This document shows, piece after piece, positions 46,601 through 58,614 of a stretch of DNA of 64,000 nt; position 1 is the stretch's first letter, and every line of letters starts with the position of its first letter. The DNA is taken from assembly GCA_000727475.1 (NCBI GenBank), contig KL647314.1:1729895-1793894 (forward strand). Reading direction: 5' to 3'. A program made the translations under genes and the position numbers. The notes under the pieces are model-generated. The model did not search any database, was not told the origin of the DNA, and was given only the letters and a program-made list of their open reading frames with translations. Origin of the DNA: Sarcocystis neurona (taxonomy: Eukaryota; Apicomplexa; Conoidasida; Eucoccidiorida; Sarcocystidae).

Positions 46601-49600
46601 CGTATTGGCTAACTAGGCGCGTGTGTGCATACGTGGCTGCGTATCAACGTGTTTGTGTCTCTCTCTGTCTGTCCCTCTGTCTCTCTCTCTATATATGTAA
46701 GCATGTGTATGTGTTACTCTTTCTTGTATAGGAGAGCGATGTATATATGCTCACGTGACTATATATGTACAAGGATATGTGTTATGCTGGTGCAAGCACA
46801 CGAGAGCTGCGGGACAGCGGTTGCCGATTGGTGCGGCGCCGTGTGTATGGCCAAGGGCGGGGCCGTCCCGCTGTCTTAGAACGACTGCCCGTCTTGTGGT
46901 TGCAGCCACATGTGTTTGGAGTATAAGACAAATCGTTTCCTTTTTACTGCGTATATTTGTTTAGACGTGCGTGCGTGGTCTGGCTCTCGGCGGCACGGCG
47001 TGGACGCCCCTGCGTTTGGGGCGTGCTGTCAACCCCCTCCCGTGTCACCTCTCTTGGTGCCAAGTACTTCTCCTCTTCGAGTCGTGCTAAATATATGTTG
47101 GGTACACATATGTATATATATATATATATATATAGTATGTGTGAACACTCAGGATGTGCGTATACATGTGCGTGCACGAGGGGCGGTCAGAGCCACGTGT
47201 TGTGTAACGCTTCAGAGGGTTTGTGGTACTCACTGCGCGTCTTCGGTGCTTCACGCGGGGTGTACATACACCGGAGAGAGCACAGTCGCATGGCAGCGTG
47301 TGAAGACACAGATGGGAGTTCGTGTGACTGTCAAATGTAGCGCCCAGAGAAACGCGCACAAACTTCGTTGCAACGTGGTCGTGCGGGATGCTGCTTGCTG
47401 GCCTGTGTGTCTGGCAGGTAATAACACGTCCCGTTGCGTTCCTCGTTTTGTTGCTCTACCTTTGTGTCTGTGTGTCTGTCTCTATGTGCGTGTGTGTGTC
47501 TGTTTACCCGTCCGCCTGTGTGGCGGTATCTTTATCTGCGTAGACGCTTTGGTGTTGGTTTACACGAACGCGTAGACGTCGTTGTCCACCGTGTTGAATA
47601 ACGACATGACGCTGGGACTGTGGCTGTTGCGGGGGGCTGTATGTACACCGCGTCGTGCGCAGAGCCGGTTCCCGGCTCCACGCAATGGTCGGACTGTGCA
47701 CATATTTTGTGGCATGCAGGAGCTGATATTTGTTGTGCCGTCGCAGCATGTCAGGGATGTGAAGCTTCTGTAATGCGGCTACATGTTCGTGACAGCCCGG
47801 AACGTGGCCGCGAGCCTTCGTGCGGGCATGGGCTGCTGGTTTCGCGTGTCTGTGTGTGTGGTGTACGTACACCGCAGACAGTACGCACAGCTGATGGCGG
47901 ACAAGAAGCATGTTTCCGTCGGATTTATCGGATACCCGAATGTAGGCAAGAGTTCAATTATAAATGCTCTGCGTAACAAGCAGGTGTGCGCAGCGGCACC
48001 CGTTCCTGGACACGTAAGTCGTCTATTCGTTCTCTCCTCTCGGATAACTATCACTTGTCAGGTGTCACCTACGTAGAAGAACAGGTGCATGCGACGTGAC
48101 ATACCGAAAAATTCGCCGCCGCTGCGAGAACCCTTTTCTGTCAAGAGTCCTGTGCAACCCTCATATTTTCTTCTCCGGGTGCCGCTTTGTCCTCCGCGGT
48201 GAAGACCGAACGGTCAACGGGTGGAGTTCGCATTGCATCCTTTCTCTTTGCCCTCCTTCTCTTTTCTGTGAGAAACCTCTTCCGCTCTCCCCGCTGTATT
48301 TCTCTCTGTCACTCTCTGTACATCCTGTCGCGTCCCCCGCCTCCCATGCGGTTCTTCCACGGCGCTCCCAGCAGGAACCAACACGGCGCAGTAACCACCT
48401 GCATACTTGAGCTGACAAAGCACTGCATGCGTATGTGACTTGCTACGTGTATCTACGTGAATAGAGATGTGTTAATCTATATGCAGGAGAGAAGACGAGG
48501 AGTGACTTGCAGGCGTAGAACGGAGATTTGTAGAATTCACGCTATTGTCGAGAAGTGCGGAAGACTTGGATTGTTGCGGTAGAAGTAGTGGTAGGACTTG
48601 GTAATCGTCTTTACGAGAAGTACTGCAGAGCGTATTGTTATTCACGAAGGTAGTATACGTTGTGTGTTGATGCGACATACGTAGGAATATGCGTGTATTC
48701 CTGTCTTCATATTTGTGTGTGTGTGTGTGTATGTATCTGTATGTGTACATGTGTATATATATATATATATATGTACGTGTATGTACACAAGTACGTACGT
48801 GTATGTGTATATATGTATACATGCGTATGACGTTCTACACATGCGTACGTATGTGCAGAAGTACCACGAAATTAATTACTAGTAGTAGTTATGTTAGTGC
48901 GGTCCGCGGAAGCAATGGGAGGATAAGTATAGAAGCAGGGGTAACGAAGAAAAACTTCAGTGGAGCAAGGTTGTCAATCGAGCTTAACTGCGTACCGCAC
49001 AACAGCAGCAACAGAGCTGCAACTGAAGAAGAAGGATAGCTGGCGCATCGGAAGAAACAGCACACTCCTCGCAACGTAAGCGACAGCAGGAGGAGAAGTT
49101 GCAGCATCAGCAGCAGCAGCAGGAGCAGCATTGACAGTTGTAGTAGCTGCACCGTGAGACCAGTAACAGTGCCCGGAAGCAGAAGGAAGGGCGGAAGCGC
49201 AGGCAGCAGCAGCAGTGAAGAGAAAGGGATAGCAGCAGCAAAATGGATGTTTTTGTCGTGGCAGGTATGTCCAAGTCGCTGCGGCTGCTGGAGCATCTGC
49301 CAGGTGCATCTCGTGTGCTGCGCAGCTGAAAATGACGTGCTGTTGCGTGTCGATTCTGCAGGAAACGAAGGTGTGATGAGAGGAGAGCACAGGTGAAGTA
49401 GGAATTGATCTGCCTGGGTTGCTCATGCATGTCGCGCTTCCCTCGCTCTGTTGAACATTTTTTGCTTCGGTGGTGCTGCAGACGCGGGTATGGCAGTACG
49501 TGGCATTGACAAAGCGACTGTATTTAATCGACTGCCCCGGCGTGGTCCCTGCGTCGGAGGACATATCAGATTCTCTCAAGGTAAGCGTTTCTCTATTTGA

Positions 49601-52268
49601 GTCTTCGTCAGTCGAGTGCTTCGTCGCTTCTCTCGTCCTCGTCTTTTTCCTGTTTTCTGCTTCTCTACGTTGCTTTGGCCTTTCTTGGCCTTCTTTTTAG
49701 CGTCTGCGATTCCGCTTTCTCCTTTTTCTTCGCCTTCTTCTTCTGCGTCACCTTGACCGTGGGGTCTGCGTTTGCAGTTCCGATTCTCCGCTGCATGCTG
49801 CTTGTGTTGCTGGTGCTGCTATCCGTGGGTTCTGCTTCGCCATCGCTGCGCGTGCTGCTGCTGCGCTGGCGGTAACACGCGTTCTGCGGCGTACACTGCT
49901 GCTGCTCGTGCAGGTTCTACGGGGAGTGGTGCGCCCAGAAAGAATACAATGTCCTGAGGAGCACATTGATGAACTGCTCCGTCGCGTGCAGCCGTAAGTG
50001 ATTCTTTAGAAGAGAAGTGAGGAATGTTGACTATTAAATAGTGAAGGCGTCTCCGTTCTCGTTTAGTGTTCAGGCATCTGCCGCGACCAAGTCGCTCCCG
50101 CATGGTGCACGGGGTTACGTGCTCCAACTCGTGCAGCAAGTCGCCTTCTCCGGCCGCCTGCTCGTAGAAATTTAAGTGAGACAGGCGGCAGTGTGGTTTT
50201 GCGGGTCTACGCAGACATTTAAAGAGTAGACGCGTTCGTGTATATGTATGAATATATATATCTATGCACGTGCGAGTATTTGTACAGAGTGTGCGACATC
50301 CGCACCAGGGTTGTAAATGCACATATGTGTACATCTCAAATAGCCCTCATGTTTCTGTGTCATTTTCGACAGTGCCAAGAGAACGCACATGCCTGTACGC
50401 TGGCGCCACGTGTCTCTTTTGCATGTAAACACAAATTAGCGGCTCTCGACTGCGATGCGACACGACTCAGAGGCGCGTGAGTGTGGGGTGTGTCAGTTCC
50501 ACTCATCTTGGGGCTCCCTCTTCTTCAATTGCAAGCGCCTGAATATACATCATATTCACTGTCCCCACAGACCTGTGCATACGTGAGTAGTTAGGATACC
50601 AAAGTCTGTATGTAGTGTATATTGTATGTGCCAAGACACAGCAGCGGTGCAAATGTATGGACACTTATACAGAGGCTGGAGTGCATCGTGTATGCAAACG
50701 TGTCGCAGATATATGTATTAATGTTTGTGTGTGGTAAATGGACACAGAATAAACGCTGAACGATGCTGCTGGTGTGGTGCAGGGACCACCTGCGAGCGCG
50801 CTACGGGCTGCCCGACTCATGCGTGTGGGGTAGCGCAGAAGATTTCTTGGATATGTTGGCGAAGAAAAAGGGAAGGCTTCGAAGAGGTGGAGAACCAGAT
50901 ATTTCCACAACTGCACGAATCGGTAAGCAGCGCCCGAAGCAGGCCGAGCAGCAAGCGGAAACACCGACAAGCAGTGCGAGCAGCTTCTGCAGCAGGAGAG
51001 CTCAGAAGAAAGGAATGTCTGGGCAGCGGAACAGCCGCGCGTATTTGTGACTGTGCGCGGCGTCAGGAAGAGGAGGAGGGGAAGCAGCAGCAGCAGCGCT
51101 CAGGAAGAAGCAGCAGGTTAGCAGCAATAACCGTAGCAGCAGTATGTAGGTGGAGTAGCGAAAGGAAGCAGCGCTTCGTCAAGAGCAGGCGCAGGTTGAG
51201 GGTTAACAAGTAACGACTGTGTCAGGTGACCACAGTAGTAGAAAGTGAGGAGGCAGGAGAATGGGAGGTATGTGTTCTCGAGCTTTCTAGAGGCTTATGA
51301 AGTTCAGTTACTATATATGTGTGTGTGTGTGTGTCTGCGTCTGTGTTCTATGTCTGCGTCTCTGTGTCTCTCTGTGTTCGTGTCTGTGCGTCTGTGTCTA
51401 TCGGTGTATATGTCTGTGTCTGTGTCTGTCTGTGTGCATGTCTGTGGGTCTGTCCCTATCTCCGTACACGTCTGAGCCTCTGTGTGTGTGTATATATATG
51501 TAAGATCAATTTCTGATCGTCACCGTGCATACGTCTTGTCTGTGATTGTCAACAAACGCATCTGACATTCATCTGTGTATGTGTGCCGTGCATATCACCG
51601 ACGTGTGTTTCTTGTCAGGTCATTGCTCAGATATATTACTTGCGTAATTGTGTACACACAGAAGAATAAGGGAGGCGCACGTGTGTGTACGTTTGACGTT
51701 TTCACTATATACATTCTTCGTTGACTACTCTAAAGGTATATTCGTGTGGGGTTGTCTTCATATTCGTGTGTTATACACTGCAGTGCTGTACGACCTCCAG
51801 CGAGGCCGTCTGCCGTATTTCGTGCCCCCTCCGTCTGCTGACGGTGAGTCCCGACCAGCAACTTCAGCAGTTGCAGCAGCACAAGACGCAGCAGCAGCGG
51901 CACCGGCGGGAGAATCGGCAGCACCGGCAGGAAGTGATGCGGCGGCCTCAACGGCTGGTGCTGCTGGTGCGTCCGGAGCGGATGGAGAAGTAACAGGAAC
52001 TGCAGCAGCCTCCGAAGCAACAGTGGTTGCAACAGGCTTGAGAGGTGAACGGCAGCGGAAGAAGCGACGCGCAGAAGCAACTACTGATGACCTTTCGGCG
52101 GCGGGAGCAGCAGCAGAGCAGGCAGTAGCAACAGTCGCAGCAGGAGGAGCAACGGAGGAAAAGGGAGCAAAAGCATCGGGCGGCGGAGTGAAGGAAGGCG
52201 CATGCGCAGTGGAGGCTTCGAAGAAGCGGAGGCGTGCGGTTGAGCAAAGTATCAAAGCGACTTCTTGA
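37048..52268 (+). CDS. NOG2: Nucleolar GTP-binding protein 2 (NOG2/GNL2), whole gene
   Basis: A circularly permuted GTPase of the YlqF/YawG class that acts in the nucleolus and nucleoplasm on pre-60S ribosomal particles. Twelve exons splice in perfect phase to about 717 residues, close to the usual 700-730. The order of motifs shows the permutation: DARDP (exon 5), G4 NKVD across the exon 6/7 junction, then G1 GYPNVGKSS (exon 8) and G3 DCPG (exon 9). Family hallmarks also present are NPDR near the N-terminus, the [13 protein letters not shown] block, the [10 protein letters not shown] block, [21 protein letters not shown] and [10 protein letters not shown]. The start ATG is preceded by CTG-rich DNA and gives the expected [12 protein letters not shown] basic N-terminus. 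Exon 3 has an acidic insert and exon 12 an Ala-rich tail ending in a basic cluster. It is divergent from INTS11 and convergent with the next gene. Confidence 0.94.
37255..37615. repeat. TATG/TGTA microsatellite in NOG2 intron 1
   Basis: About 360 bases of uninterrupted tgtatg/tatgtg/tgtgta variation immediately after exon 1. Confidence 0.9.
38509..38740 (+). CDS. NOG2: NOG2 exon 2
   Basis: The acceptor is gtccacag. It encodes [18 protein letters not shown], then [17 protein letters not shown] and a helix ending NDPY, matching the NOG2 N-terminal domain. The donor is AG|GTATCT, phase 2. Confidence 0.93.
39313..39649 (+). CDS. NOG2: NOG2 exon 3, with acidic insert
   Basis: [15 protein letters not shown] continues the NDPY helix exactly as in other NOG2 proteins. 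A Gln/Glu/Asp-rich insert follows, then [17 protein letters not shown]. The acceptor is gttgctgcag and the donor CAG|GTGCGG, phase 0. Confidence 0.92.
40386..40622 (+). CDS. NOG2: NOG2 exon 4
   Basis: Begins after tttcgtag with a GERRRERY run. A CAG-encoded Ala/Gln-rich stretch leads to [15 protein letters not shown]. The donor must be AGT|GTACGG to keep phase with exon 5, and it lies inside a near-copy of the dispersed palindrome (GTGTACGGACAC). Confidence 0.9.
42048..42121 (+). CDS. NOG2: NOG2 exon 5: DARDP motif
   Basis: A 74-bp exon encoding [19 protein letters not shown] then DPLGT, a signature of permuted GTPases. The acceptor is tgcatacag and the donor CG|GTACGG; the Arg codon is completed by exon 6. 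Confidence 0.95.
42895..43140. repeat. Tandem repeat, about 118 bp x 2-3
   Basis: The phrase (a)gtagctaagagata recurs at 42931 and 43049, each after a (g)actact/ggctatc block and before a TA run. A third diverged copy ends near 43140. It lies in NOG2 intron 5. Confidence 0.7.
44523..44592 (+). CDS. NOG2: NOG2 exon 6: first half of G4 (NK)
   Basis: A 70-bp exon encoding [20 protein letters not shown]. The donor GTGTGT falls exactly between the NK and VD of the G4 nucleotide-specificity motif. Confidence 0.94.
46232..46362 (+). CDS. NOG2: NOG2 exon 7: second half of G4 (VD)
   Basis: Starts with [19 protein letters not shown] directly after a cctgcag acceptor and ends LQLFQLLR at CG|GTAAAC. 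Confidence 0.94.
47860..47873. repeat. Dispersed palindrome at the 3' splice site of NOG2 intron 7
   Basis: GGTGTACGTACACC ends four bases before exon 8, so the acceptor reads gtacaccgcag. The element has replaced or become the pyrimidine tract. Confidence 0.85.
47878..48013 (+). CDS. NOG2: NOG2 exon 8: G1/P-loop
   Basis: Encodes [19 protein letters not shown] then [17 protein letters not shown], the Walker A loop, and ends APVPGH at GTAAGT. Spacing to the next conserved residues (TRVWQY) is as in other NOG2 proteins. Confidence 0.97.
49020..49245. repeat. CAG-rich block in NOG2 intron 8
   Basis: Interrupted cagcagcag and aggaggag runs between exons 8 and 9. No coding signal. Confidence 0.65.
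49482..49580 (+). CDS. NOG2: NOG2 exon 9: G3 DCPG
   Basis: [20 protein letters not shown] then [13 protein letters not shown] between gtgctgcag and GTAAGC. It contains the G3 motif that binds the gamma phosphate side. Confidence 0.97.
49914..49993 (+). CDS. NOG2: NOG2 exon 10
   Basis: [19 protein letters not shown] then ELLRRVQP, matching the segment after G3 in the family. The acceptor is ctcgtgcag and the donor CC|GTAAGT. Confidence 0.94.
50783..50922 (+). CDS. NOG2: NOG2 exon 11
   Basis: [20 protein letters not shown] then [20 protein letters not shown], the conserved end of the GTPase domain. The donor is G|GTAAGC, phase 1. Confidence 0.95.
51784..52268 (+). CDS. NOG2: NOG2 exon 12: conserved block and Ala-rich basic tail
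   Basis: [17 protein letters not shown] is the last conserved block. The frame then runs through an Ala/Gly-rich stretch with KKRRAE and KKRRRAV clusters to TGA. A perfect donor (G|GTGAGT) after 51843 raises the alternative that the tail is intronic; no downstream exon was found, so I keep the open reading. Confidence 0.85.
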
Positions 52269-52640
52269 GAAGGAGACGCTGTTTCAGCAGCTGCTGCTCA
52301 GCAGCTCTGGATATGTGGAGGTCCTTTTATCTGTATTGCAGTGTCTGCACACGTGGACACTGGTCCGTCTTATGCGTCACCATTCGTCTGCGCTTGCGTG
52401 TGATGCACATGTGTATCAGTAAGGATCTGCCTGGTAGCGTTACTGCGGGTGTGTTCGGCGCCGCATGCGCATATATGCATACAATAAAGACGCACTTGCA
52501 TGCATATATACATATATACATATATATGTATATGTACGGATACACGTGTATCCGCATTCGTATATAATACGTCAAAACGTACATAGCGGGATCTGAACGA
52601 CTGCACATTCTACAGTGGAACCTTGCAAAGTGGATTTCCC
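52269..52640. other. Short tail-to-tail spacer between NOG2 and the next gene
   Basis: 372 bp separate the NOG2 stop from the stop of the minus-strand gene, so the two 3' untranslated regions and polyadenylation signals must lie close together or overlap. The sequence is mixed with a CATA/TATG stretch at 52490-52570. An aataaa sits near 52482 on the plus strand. Confidence 0.6.
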
Positions 52641-52718
52641 CTATAGGACAAGTAACGAAGGATCAAAGGAGTTGACACCGACGACGTCTTCTACTCGACG
52701 AATGGCTGCGTTGCGGCC
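52641..52718 (-). CDS. Unassigned gene, probable last exon
   Basis: Reads AIRRVEDVVGVNSFDPSLLVL then TAG at 52641-52643. The composition is non-repetitive. An acceptor (acataaag or gcaacgcag) lies just upstream, so the start is approximate. Confidence 0.45.
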   Translation of the reverse strand, partial: GRNAAIRRVEDVVGVNSFDPSLLVL

Positions 52719-55700
52719 TTTATGTACACGTGTATACCCTCGTGTGTCTCTAGGTGTATATATATATATATATGTACACTTACATGTGTGCATGCGTCGA
52801 GCTGTCTTTGTGTATACACGACCTGTATACACGCATATGCTTGAGAATCTGGCTTTGAAATATTTGTGGGCCGGAGTGATCATAGCGACACGATGTTCCT
52901 GCTACAGCGCGACCTCTGCGTCAAATGAAAAGCTGTCCGCTGGGCCCCAAGATCAGTCAAATGGGGCATACGTGCGTTTGTAGAGAAAGGCAGTGGAAGA
53001 GGTGGTGTCTACGTGCATACAGGTATTTACATATACGCGCACATAGACAGGAAGAAGGACATATATACACTGGCGTGTGTACGTTGAACAAAGTTGCGCC
53101 AAGACGCGGCGACCGGCCCGGGTGCTGGCTTGCGATGCGTCCTCCTGCGGCAGGGCTACTGGTGCCGCCGCCACCGAGGACACCCTGCTCTTGCAGCGGA
53201 GGCGATGCCCTCCACAGCAACAAAGACGCGTTGCTCTCCGGGAGCCATTCTCTGTGTGTTACACGCTGACGAATGTATATATATATATATATATGTATAT
53301 GCAGAGAGAGCGTGACGCATCTCTGTGCGGTGTCTTGTTTGTACATATTTACATATATATGTATATATGCTTATAGGTAGATCTTCGTACCCATGTAAGT
53401 GCGCACGTACACATATATACAGACACACCTCGACGAACATATGGATATACACATACACATATAACAAAGGTAGGGATCGTGCTGCATGCACTTCTTCCGA
53501 CCGAAGGCATCTATCCAAGCACAGAACTGAATGTGCCGACAGGGGATCTCTTGGATCCACGTTGTTCAGCGGGCAGGTACACGTGGATATTTACGCGTAC
53601 GAGTTCACGTGTGCATGCGCATCTCCGTAAATATTCATATATATATATACATATACATGTAGTTCACGCGTTACCAGATTCTCTTGCATCGATACGTACA
53701 TACGCACGTTCAAGCAGATCATCACCAACGCGTGTGTCCACATATATGTACGCATATTAATATATATGCGTATAGATATCTAATGTATGCATATATATAT
53801 ATATATGGAGAGACAGGAAGGTACAAAATCACACGTATGCATATATATATATATGTGTATGTATACATATGTGTATACTAGATCGAAACATCCACATGTA
53901 AGCGGGGGTCGGAAGCAGACTGCGTAAGTGCGTATAAGAATGTCTACGCACGTGCAGCAGCCGCAGCTGGGATACATTCTCTGTGGGCAGCTGGAGCGAC
54001 GCGCTACTTTTGCGCTGCAGTAACTAGCAGCATTTCTGGGGAGACGCGATGGTGCGAGCGCGTTCACTTCTTCTACCGTAGTCAAAAGGAAGAACAACTG
54101 AGGGAGACTTACATCTGAAGCGCGCAAAAGAAGACCTGTGCACGACAAATCCTTAACACGTTCACGGACAACAAGGAGAAATTCTTATATATACATACGC
54201 ACATTGTCTTTGAGCAACCGCGGTGGTTCTTATCTCAACTGCAATACGTACGCAACACATACATAAATTATATATATATATATATGTGTAGGTCCCCACA
54301 GCTGTACCACCATGTGGATCACCTACCTCTGTAGGTGAAGACGTCTACATCTGCTTCTCATTTCATGTAAACTACGTCCACACTCGGCCAAACCCTGAAG
54401 GTACATGTATACATACATATATATATGTATATGTATGTACATACACATACATACATCGCGTCCGTAATTGTGTGCAGATTATACGCGCAGTTATATACGT
54501 AAGTGTGTATATATATATATATGGGGAGAGAGAGAGAGAGGGAGAGAGAGATGGGCGAAGAAAACATGTGGAGTCCCCCTATTCTAACGTTTGCACAAAC
54601 GAGGCTGGGTGCACATTGCTGTGGCCACACAGCTGTCATAATCACACGCACTGCACACGCGTGCGCGCACATATATACAGACATGTCCATCTATATGTAC
54701 ATACACGTACATATACATACACATATATATATACGTATACACGCATATTGATATATATATATATATATATCCACACGCATACACAGATATTAGGAGAGAC
54801 ACTCACGTACACATATGTGTTGCTCTATTTCTGCACACACTGTGGGGTCTGCGCTGCGCGTGTCATGGCGAGCTGAGGAGGAAGACGCAGCAGGGAAGAG
54901 AGGACGTGCTGCGCACATACGCGCATACATGTTCCTACGCAGGACGGTGATGACCTAACTCCCCCTGGCCTTTGTGGGTCCGCCTCTCCACTGCAGCATA
55001 TATATGTATGTGTGTGTGTGTGTGAGTCTGCTTGTTGCACCTACTTACGATGCGCATATATGTCTCCTCTGTGGCTAGCCAGTTACGTGCACGTTCTTCG
55101 GGGGGATGCGTGTGCGGGTGGACGAAAAAAGGCGAAAAAGATACGTCGCGGAGCGGCTGGTGAACTCAGAAAATTGCGTCCTTAACGAGAGGGCATTTCT
55201 AAGTCAAGCGGCTGCAGACGACTTGCAGCTGCTTGGGCTTCACGAAATGCTAGACGTCTGCAGCAGAAATGTTCCCACCCCACAGGAAGAGAGACAGACA
55301 GAGAGAATTCACGCAGCAAAGACGTCTCTGTGTCCATCCGCCGCTCTTCTTCTTCGCACCGACACGTACATATGCCATTCTAAAAAATATAAGCACAGAC
55401 GAGCGCAACTACACACAAGCCTGCAGATACGCACAGACGTGCACACAAAGCTCCTCCCTAAAACATACTCGTTCACATATGGATCTATACACACACACAT
55501 ATACTGTGGAGATACGCACGCACTGTGTATATTCATGTCTATATGTGTATATGTATATATGCATGCACCGCAGCGTGGGGCAGAGTCAAGAAATGAAGGA
55601 GCTTTCTCCCTTGAGGAAGAGAAAATGCAGTCCGACACCTGACAAAAGAAAGCGTTTCGATTATCTTAACAGATCTGCCTAAATTTACACAAGCACATAT

Positions 55701-57057
55701 CCGGCAGACGTACATCGGACGTGTGTACAGAGACAGCGAAACACACACACATACACACACACACACATCCAGACAAACCCACATACGTACACAAGCAATG
55801 GTGTATTTACTATCACGCGCATGCAGGGCAAATATACATACATATATATATATATGAGCACCTATCTAGAAGTATACTTCCTATTAACTATCATATGCAT
55901 ATAGCACAAGCATATATATATATATATATATGTGGAGGACACATCTATAAAGATATACATATATATATTTATATATGCAGACACATATCTATAAACTTCT
56001 ACATATTGGGAGGCGTACCTCATATAGTGCTTCGTTTCGATATCTTCTTGGAGCTGCTGTTTCCGCAGCGTCGCTCTGCAGCCTGCGCAGGGGACAGCGC
56101 AACGTAGTCAGTTCGTCTCTCCACAGCCTCTCTACAGACAAGGCCCGTTTCTTTCTGTAGACAGCCCCACGAGAAAATAGGTCGCCGTAGACATCCGCAC
56201 AGTCTCACCGGCACGCACACATATATGCATTCCTGTCTTCACAAATATTTAATTCGGTTACGTACGTGTGTATCTGCAGGGCCGCAACAGAGAGAAACGG
56301 CGTGAACGTCAAGGCCGGTAATAACCCTGGAGTCTCCACTACACGGCAAACCTCCCTACAGACCACCACACACCAGGCCCACATATCTCTCTCCCTCTCG
56401 CTTTGTCTCTTTCTCTCTAAATATGTCGAGTCTCTATACACGCGTGTGTGTACATATATTACTCATACAAAAAGTTCGTTTTCACTCGGCACACGTAGAT
56501 GTAGTTTTAACCGGACCTGCATACATAGACAGAGACATACACAGAGGAAGAGGCCTACCGGCTCCCTCTCTCTTCCTCTCTCTGTCTCTGTCTGTGGTTT
56601 CTGCTGTCTCTGCCGGTATCTCCATCTTCCCGCTCCAGATATATACATATATGTGTGTGTATATATATTGTTTGATTTCTATGTAAACGTGTCTACGTGT
56701 GTCGCTACAAGAGACGTCGCGTGAGCGTCTCAAGGCCGACAAAAACATGGGGAAACGATGCTGGACTTTCTAGAAACCCCACACACCTCCTGTAGGCAAT
56801 CGAACCTTCACGCTTCTCTTTGCATGTACATATGTCTGCTTCTTCAGTCAGACAGGCAGTGCTCTGCCTCTGTCTCTCTGTGTGTGCATCTCCACGCTTT
56901 CGACGCGGTGACGTCGCCACCCGCTGGAACACGGCAAGATGTGCTGTTCTGAAGAACACCATACCATCCATCCCCACGGAGAGAGAGCGACGCACGCAAA
57001 GGTACGTAGACAGCAGGTGATACGCAGGCGCGTCGCTTTCTTCGCTACTGCGCCCCA
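52641..57057 (-). CDS. Unassigned multi-exon gene (helical protein)
   Basis: Five exons (57057-57006, 56131-56019, 55164-55087, 54183-54113, 53251-53083) have GT/AG sites and join in phase to give a continuous helical protein, with LWRDELTTLRCPLRRLQ, ATYLFRLFSSTRTRIPP, LLSVNVLRICRAQVFF and EWLPESNASLLLWRASPP. Two more open segments (52915-52833 and one ending in TAG at 52641) probably complete the C-terminus, but phase at the penultimate junction is unresolved. The family is not recognised. The SxNVLRICRAQVFF helix is faintly like the QAQE.F helix of BRO1 domains, which is only a guess. The exon chain also joins in phase to the SP-RING exons upstream, so it may be the C-terminal half of a fused gene. 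It converges on NOG2. Confidence 0.5.
52833..52915 (-). CDS. Unassigned gene, probable penultimate exon
   Basis: After a catttgacgcag acceptor, RAVAGTSCRYDHSGPQIFQ then SQILKHM. The frame is convincing by composition, but it needs phase 2 while the preceding exon ends in phase 0, so a donor or small exon is misplaced. Confidence 0.4.
53083..53251 (-). CDS. Unassigned gene, exon
   Basis: EWLPESNASLLLWRASPPLQ then a Gly/Ser/Pro-rich stretch ending RLGATLFN at GTACAC. The acceptor is taacacacag. It joins the exon at 54113 through a split Ile codon. Confidence 0.55.
54113..54183 (-). CDS. Unassigned gene, exon
   Basis: NFSLLSVNVLRICRAQVFFC then ALQ, ending AT|GTAAGT (strong donor). The acceptor is tatataag, with a poor pyrimidine tract. 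Confidence 0.55.
55087..55164 (-). CDS. Unassigned gene, exon
   Basis: FTSRSATYLFRLFSSTRTRI then PPKNVH, in phase 0 at both ends between attttctgag and GTAACT. A plus-strand frame over the same bases (55106-55642) is also open but lacks support from neighbours. Confidence 0.5.
56019..56131 (-). CDS. Unassigned gene, exon
   Basis: RLWRDELTTLRCPLRRLQSD then an Ala-rich turn and RRYRNEALYE at a GAG|GTACGC donor. The acceptor is ccttgtctgtag. Confidence 0.55.
57006..57057 (-). CDS. Unassigned gene, 52-bp exon
   Basis: WGAVAKKATRLRITCCL between ctctctgttgcag and C|GTACCT. It connects in phase to the exon at 56131, and also to the SP-RING gene exon ending at 58962. Confidence 0.5.
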
Positions 57058-58579
57058 CTGCAACAGAGAGAAGCGGCTCAGAAGAGAGTCACCGGCCGGT
57101 CGAGCCTGCCAGGAGTTGTTCGCTTGTCGTCTTCACAGAGAGAGAAACACGGCGGCGGCGGGGGTACAGAGACAGCTGCCACGTCTGCTTGTGGAAGTCG
57201 TCGTCTACCTAGATATCCGCGTCCTTTCTGCAGAGCTACAGATCTTCCTGAACATCAGTTGGTTTCTACACATGTGTGGACACACGAAGAGACAGAGAGA
57301 CACAGGCACAGAGAGAAGGAGACAGAATAATAGACACGCGGGGCCACACAGAGACAGAGAGACACGAAGACCTCTATATAGACGTAGGTTAATACACATA
57401 GAGAGGGACAGTGACACATATGTATGGATGTGCGTGTCTCAACAGATTTTCGTATGTGGATGAATAGATATTTGTAGAGACAGAGAGCCGCACAACGACG
57501 AGAGAAGTGAGAGACGCATGCGGATGTTTTTCTGCTGTCGTCAACTGCACCTGCAAAGGGACAGGGAACTCCTTCTTCCGGTTGAGGTTTGTCGCTCCTA
57601 CGAACAGGGCAACATTCGCACATCGCCTCTGCTTGCAGAAGGTTTCTTTCTACGAATATCTATTCGAACCTCGTCCGCTGGACATACGCGTACAGACACA
57701 CACACGCATGCAGAGGGTCGCACTACGCGTTCGGGTCTCCCGCATAGAAGGGTCGTCCACCCGAGAATTCTCTCTTTTCTCCTTTGCTTCGAAAACACGT
57801 CTTCTCAACAGTTCTTCAACTTCTCCCTTCCACTCCCTCAACACATACGATAGACGAGAAATTCGTACACGACGACACATACGTACACGTGTATATAGAT
57901 CATCTCCATCCATACATATATAGATATGTACATAATACGTATCCGGGCACACACCCAAGATATACGTGTGCGTCTGTATATACACACGTAGATCCAGGTG
58001 CGCACAACAGAAGCGCATATGAATCTACACGTATATACATATAGACATATACACATATATAAATAGGCACACGAGAAGCACATACGAATCAATATGTAAG
58101 TATAGCTAGGGCCCCATACGAGAAGAAGCACTCGTACGTACATGGCTAAGTATGAATACAAAGGAAGAGATATTTTTGCATGTGTTGTATGTGTGTATGT
58201 CTACAGAAAGACATACACGAGTAGAAGCATGCATACATCGCCCTACACATATACACATACACACATGCGTGCATATGTACATATATATACATGTATGAAC
58301 GTATCTTCTGCGCCTTGCTGTACACGAAAGAAAGGGAGCACTTCTCGGCAGTTTTCATTCAAGCGTTTGGTGTGGACAATTCTTCAACGTGCACAGCCCC
58401 AAACACACAAACGAGACACGTGGAAAGAAAAGTGCGGGGTGATGCACTGGTGCTGTGGCATGTTAGGCGTCCACAGAAGACAACGGGCCTTGCGTGATAC
58501 CATCAGACTGTACAGACAAAACTTGGTCTCACTTGAACTACATGTCTACGCCGGAGCTCCCCGAGTCCACTCCACACTT

Positions 58580-58614
<35 letters not shown>

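Noticed and set aside
55106..55642. Plus-strand frame starting MRVRVDEKRRKRYVAERL
   Set aside because: The start looks coding, but it runs into TATA/CACA repeats and is antisense to a phase-consistent minus-strand exon. Kept as a possible alternative only.
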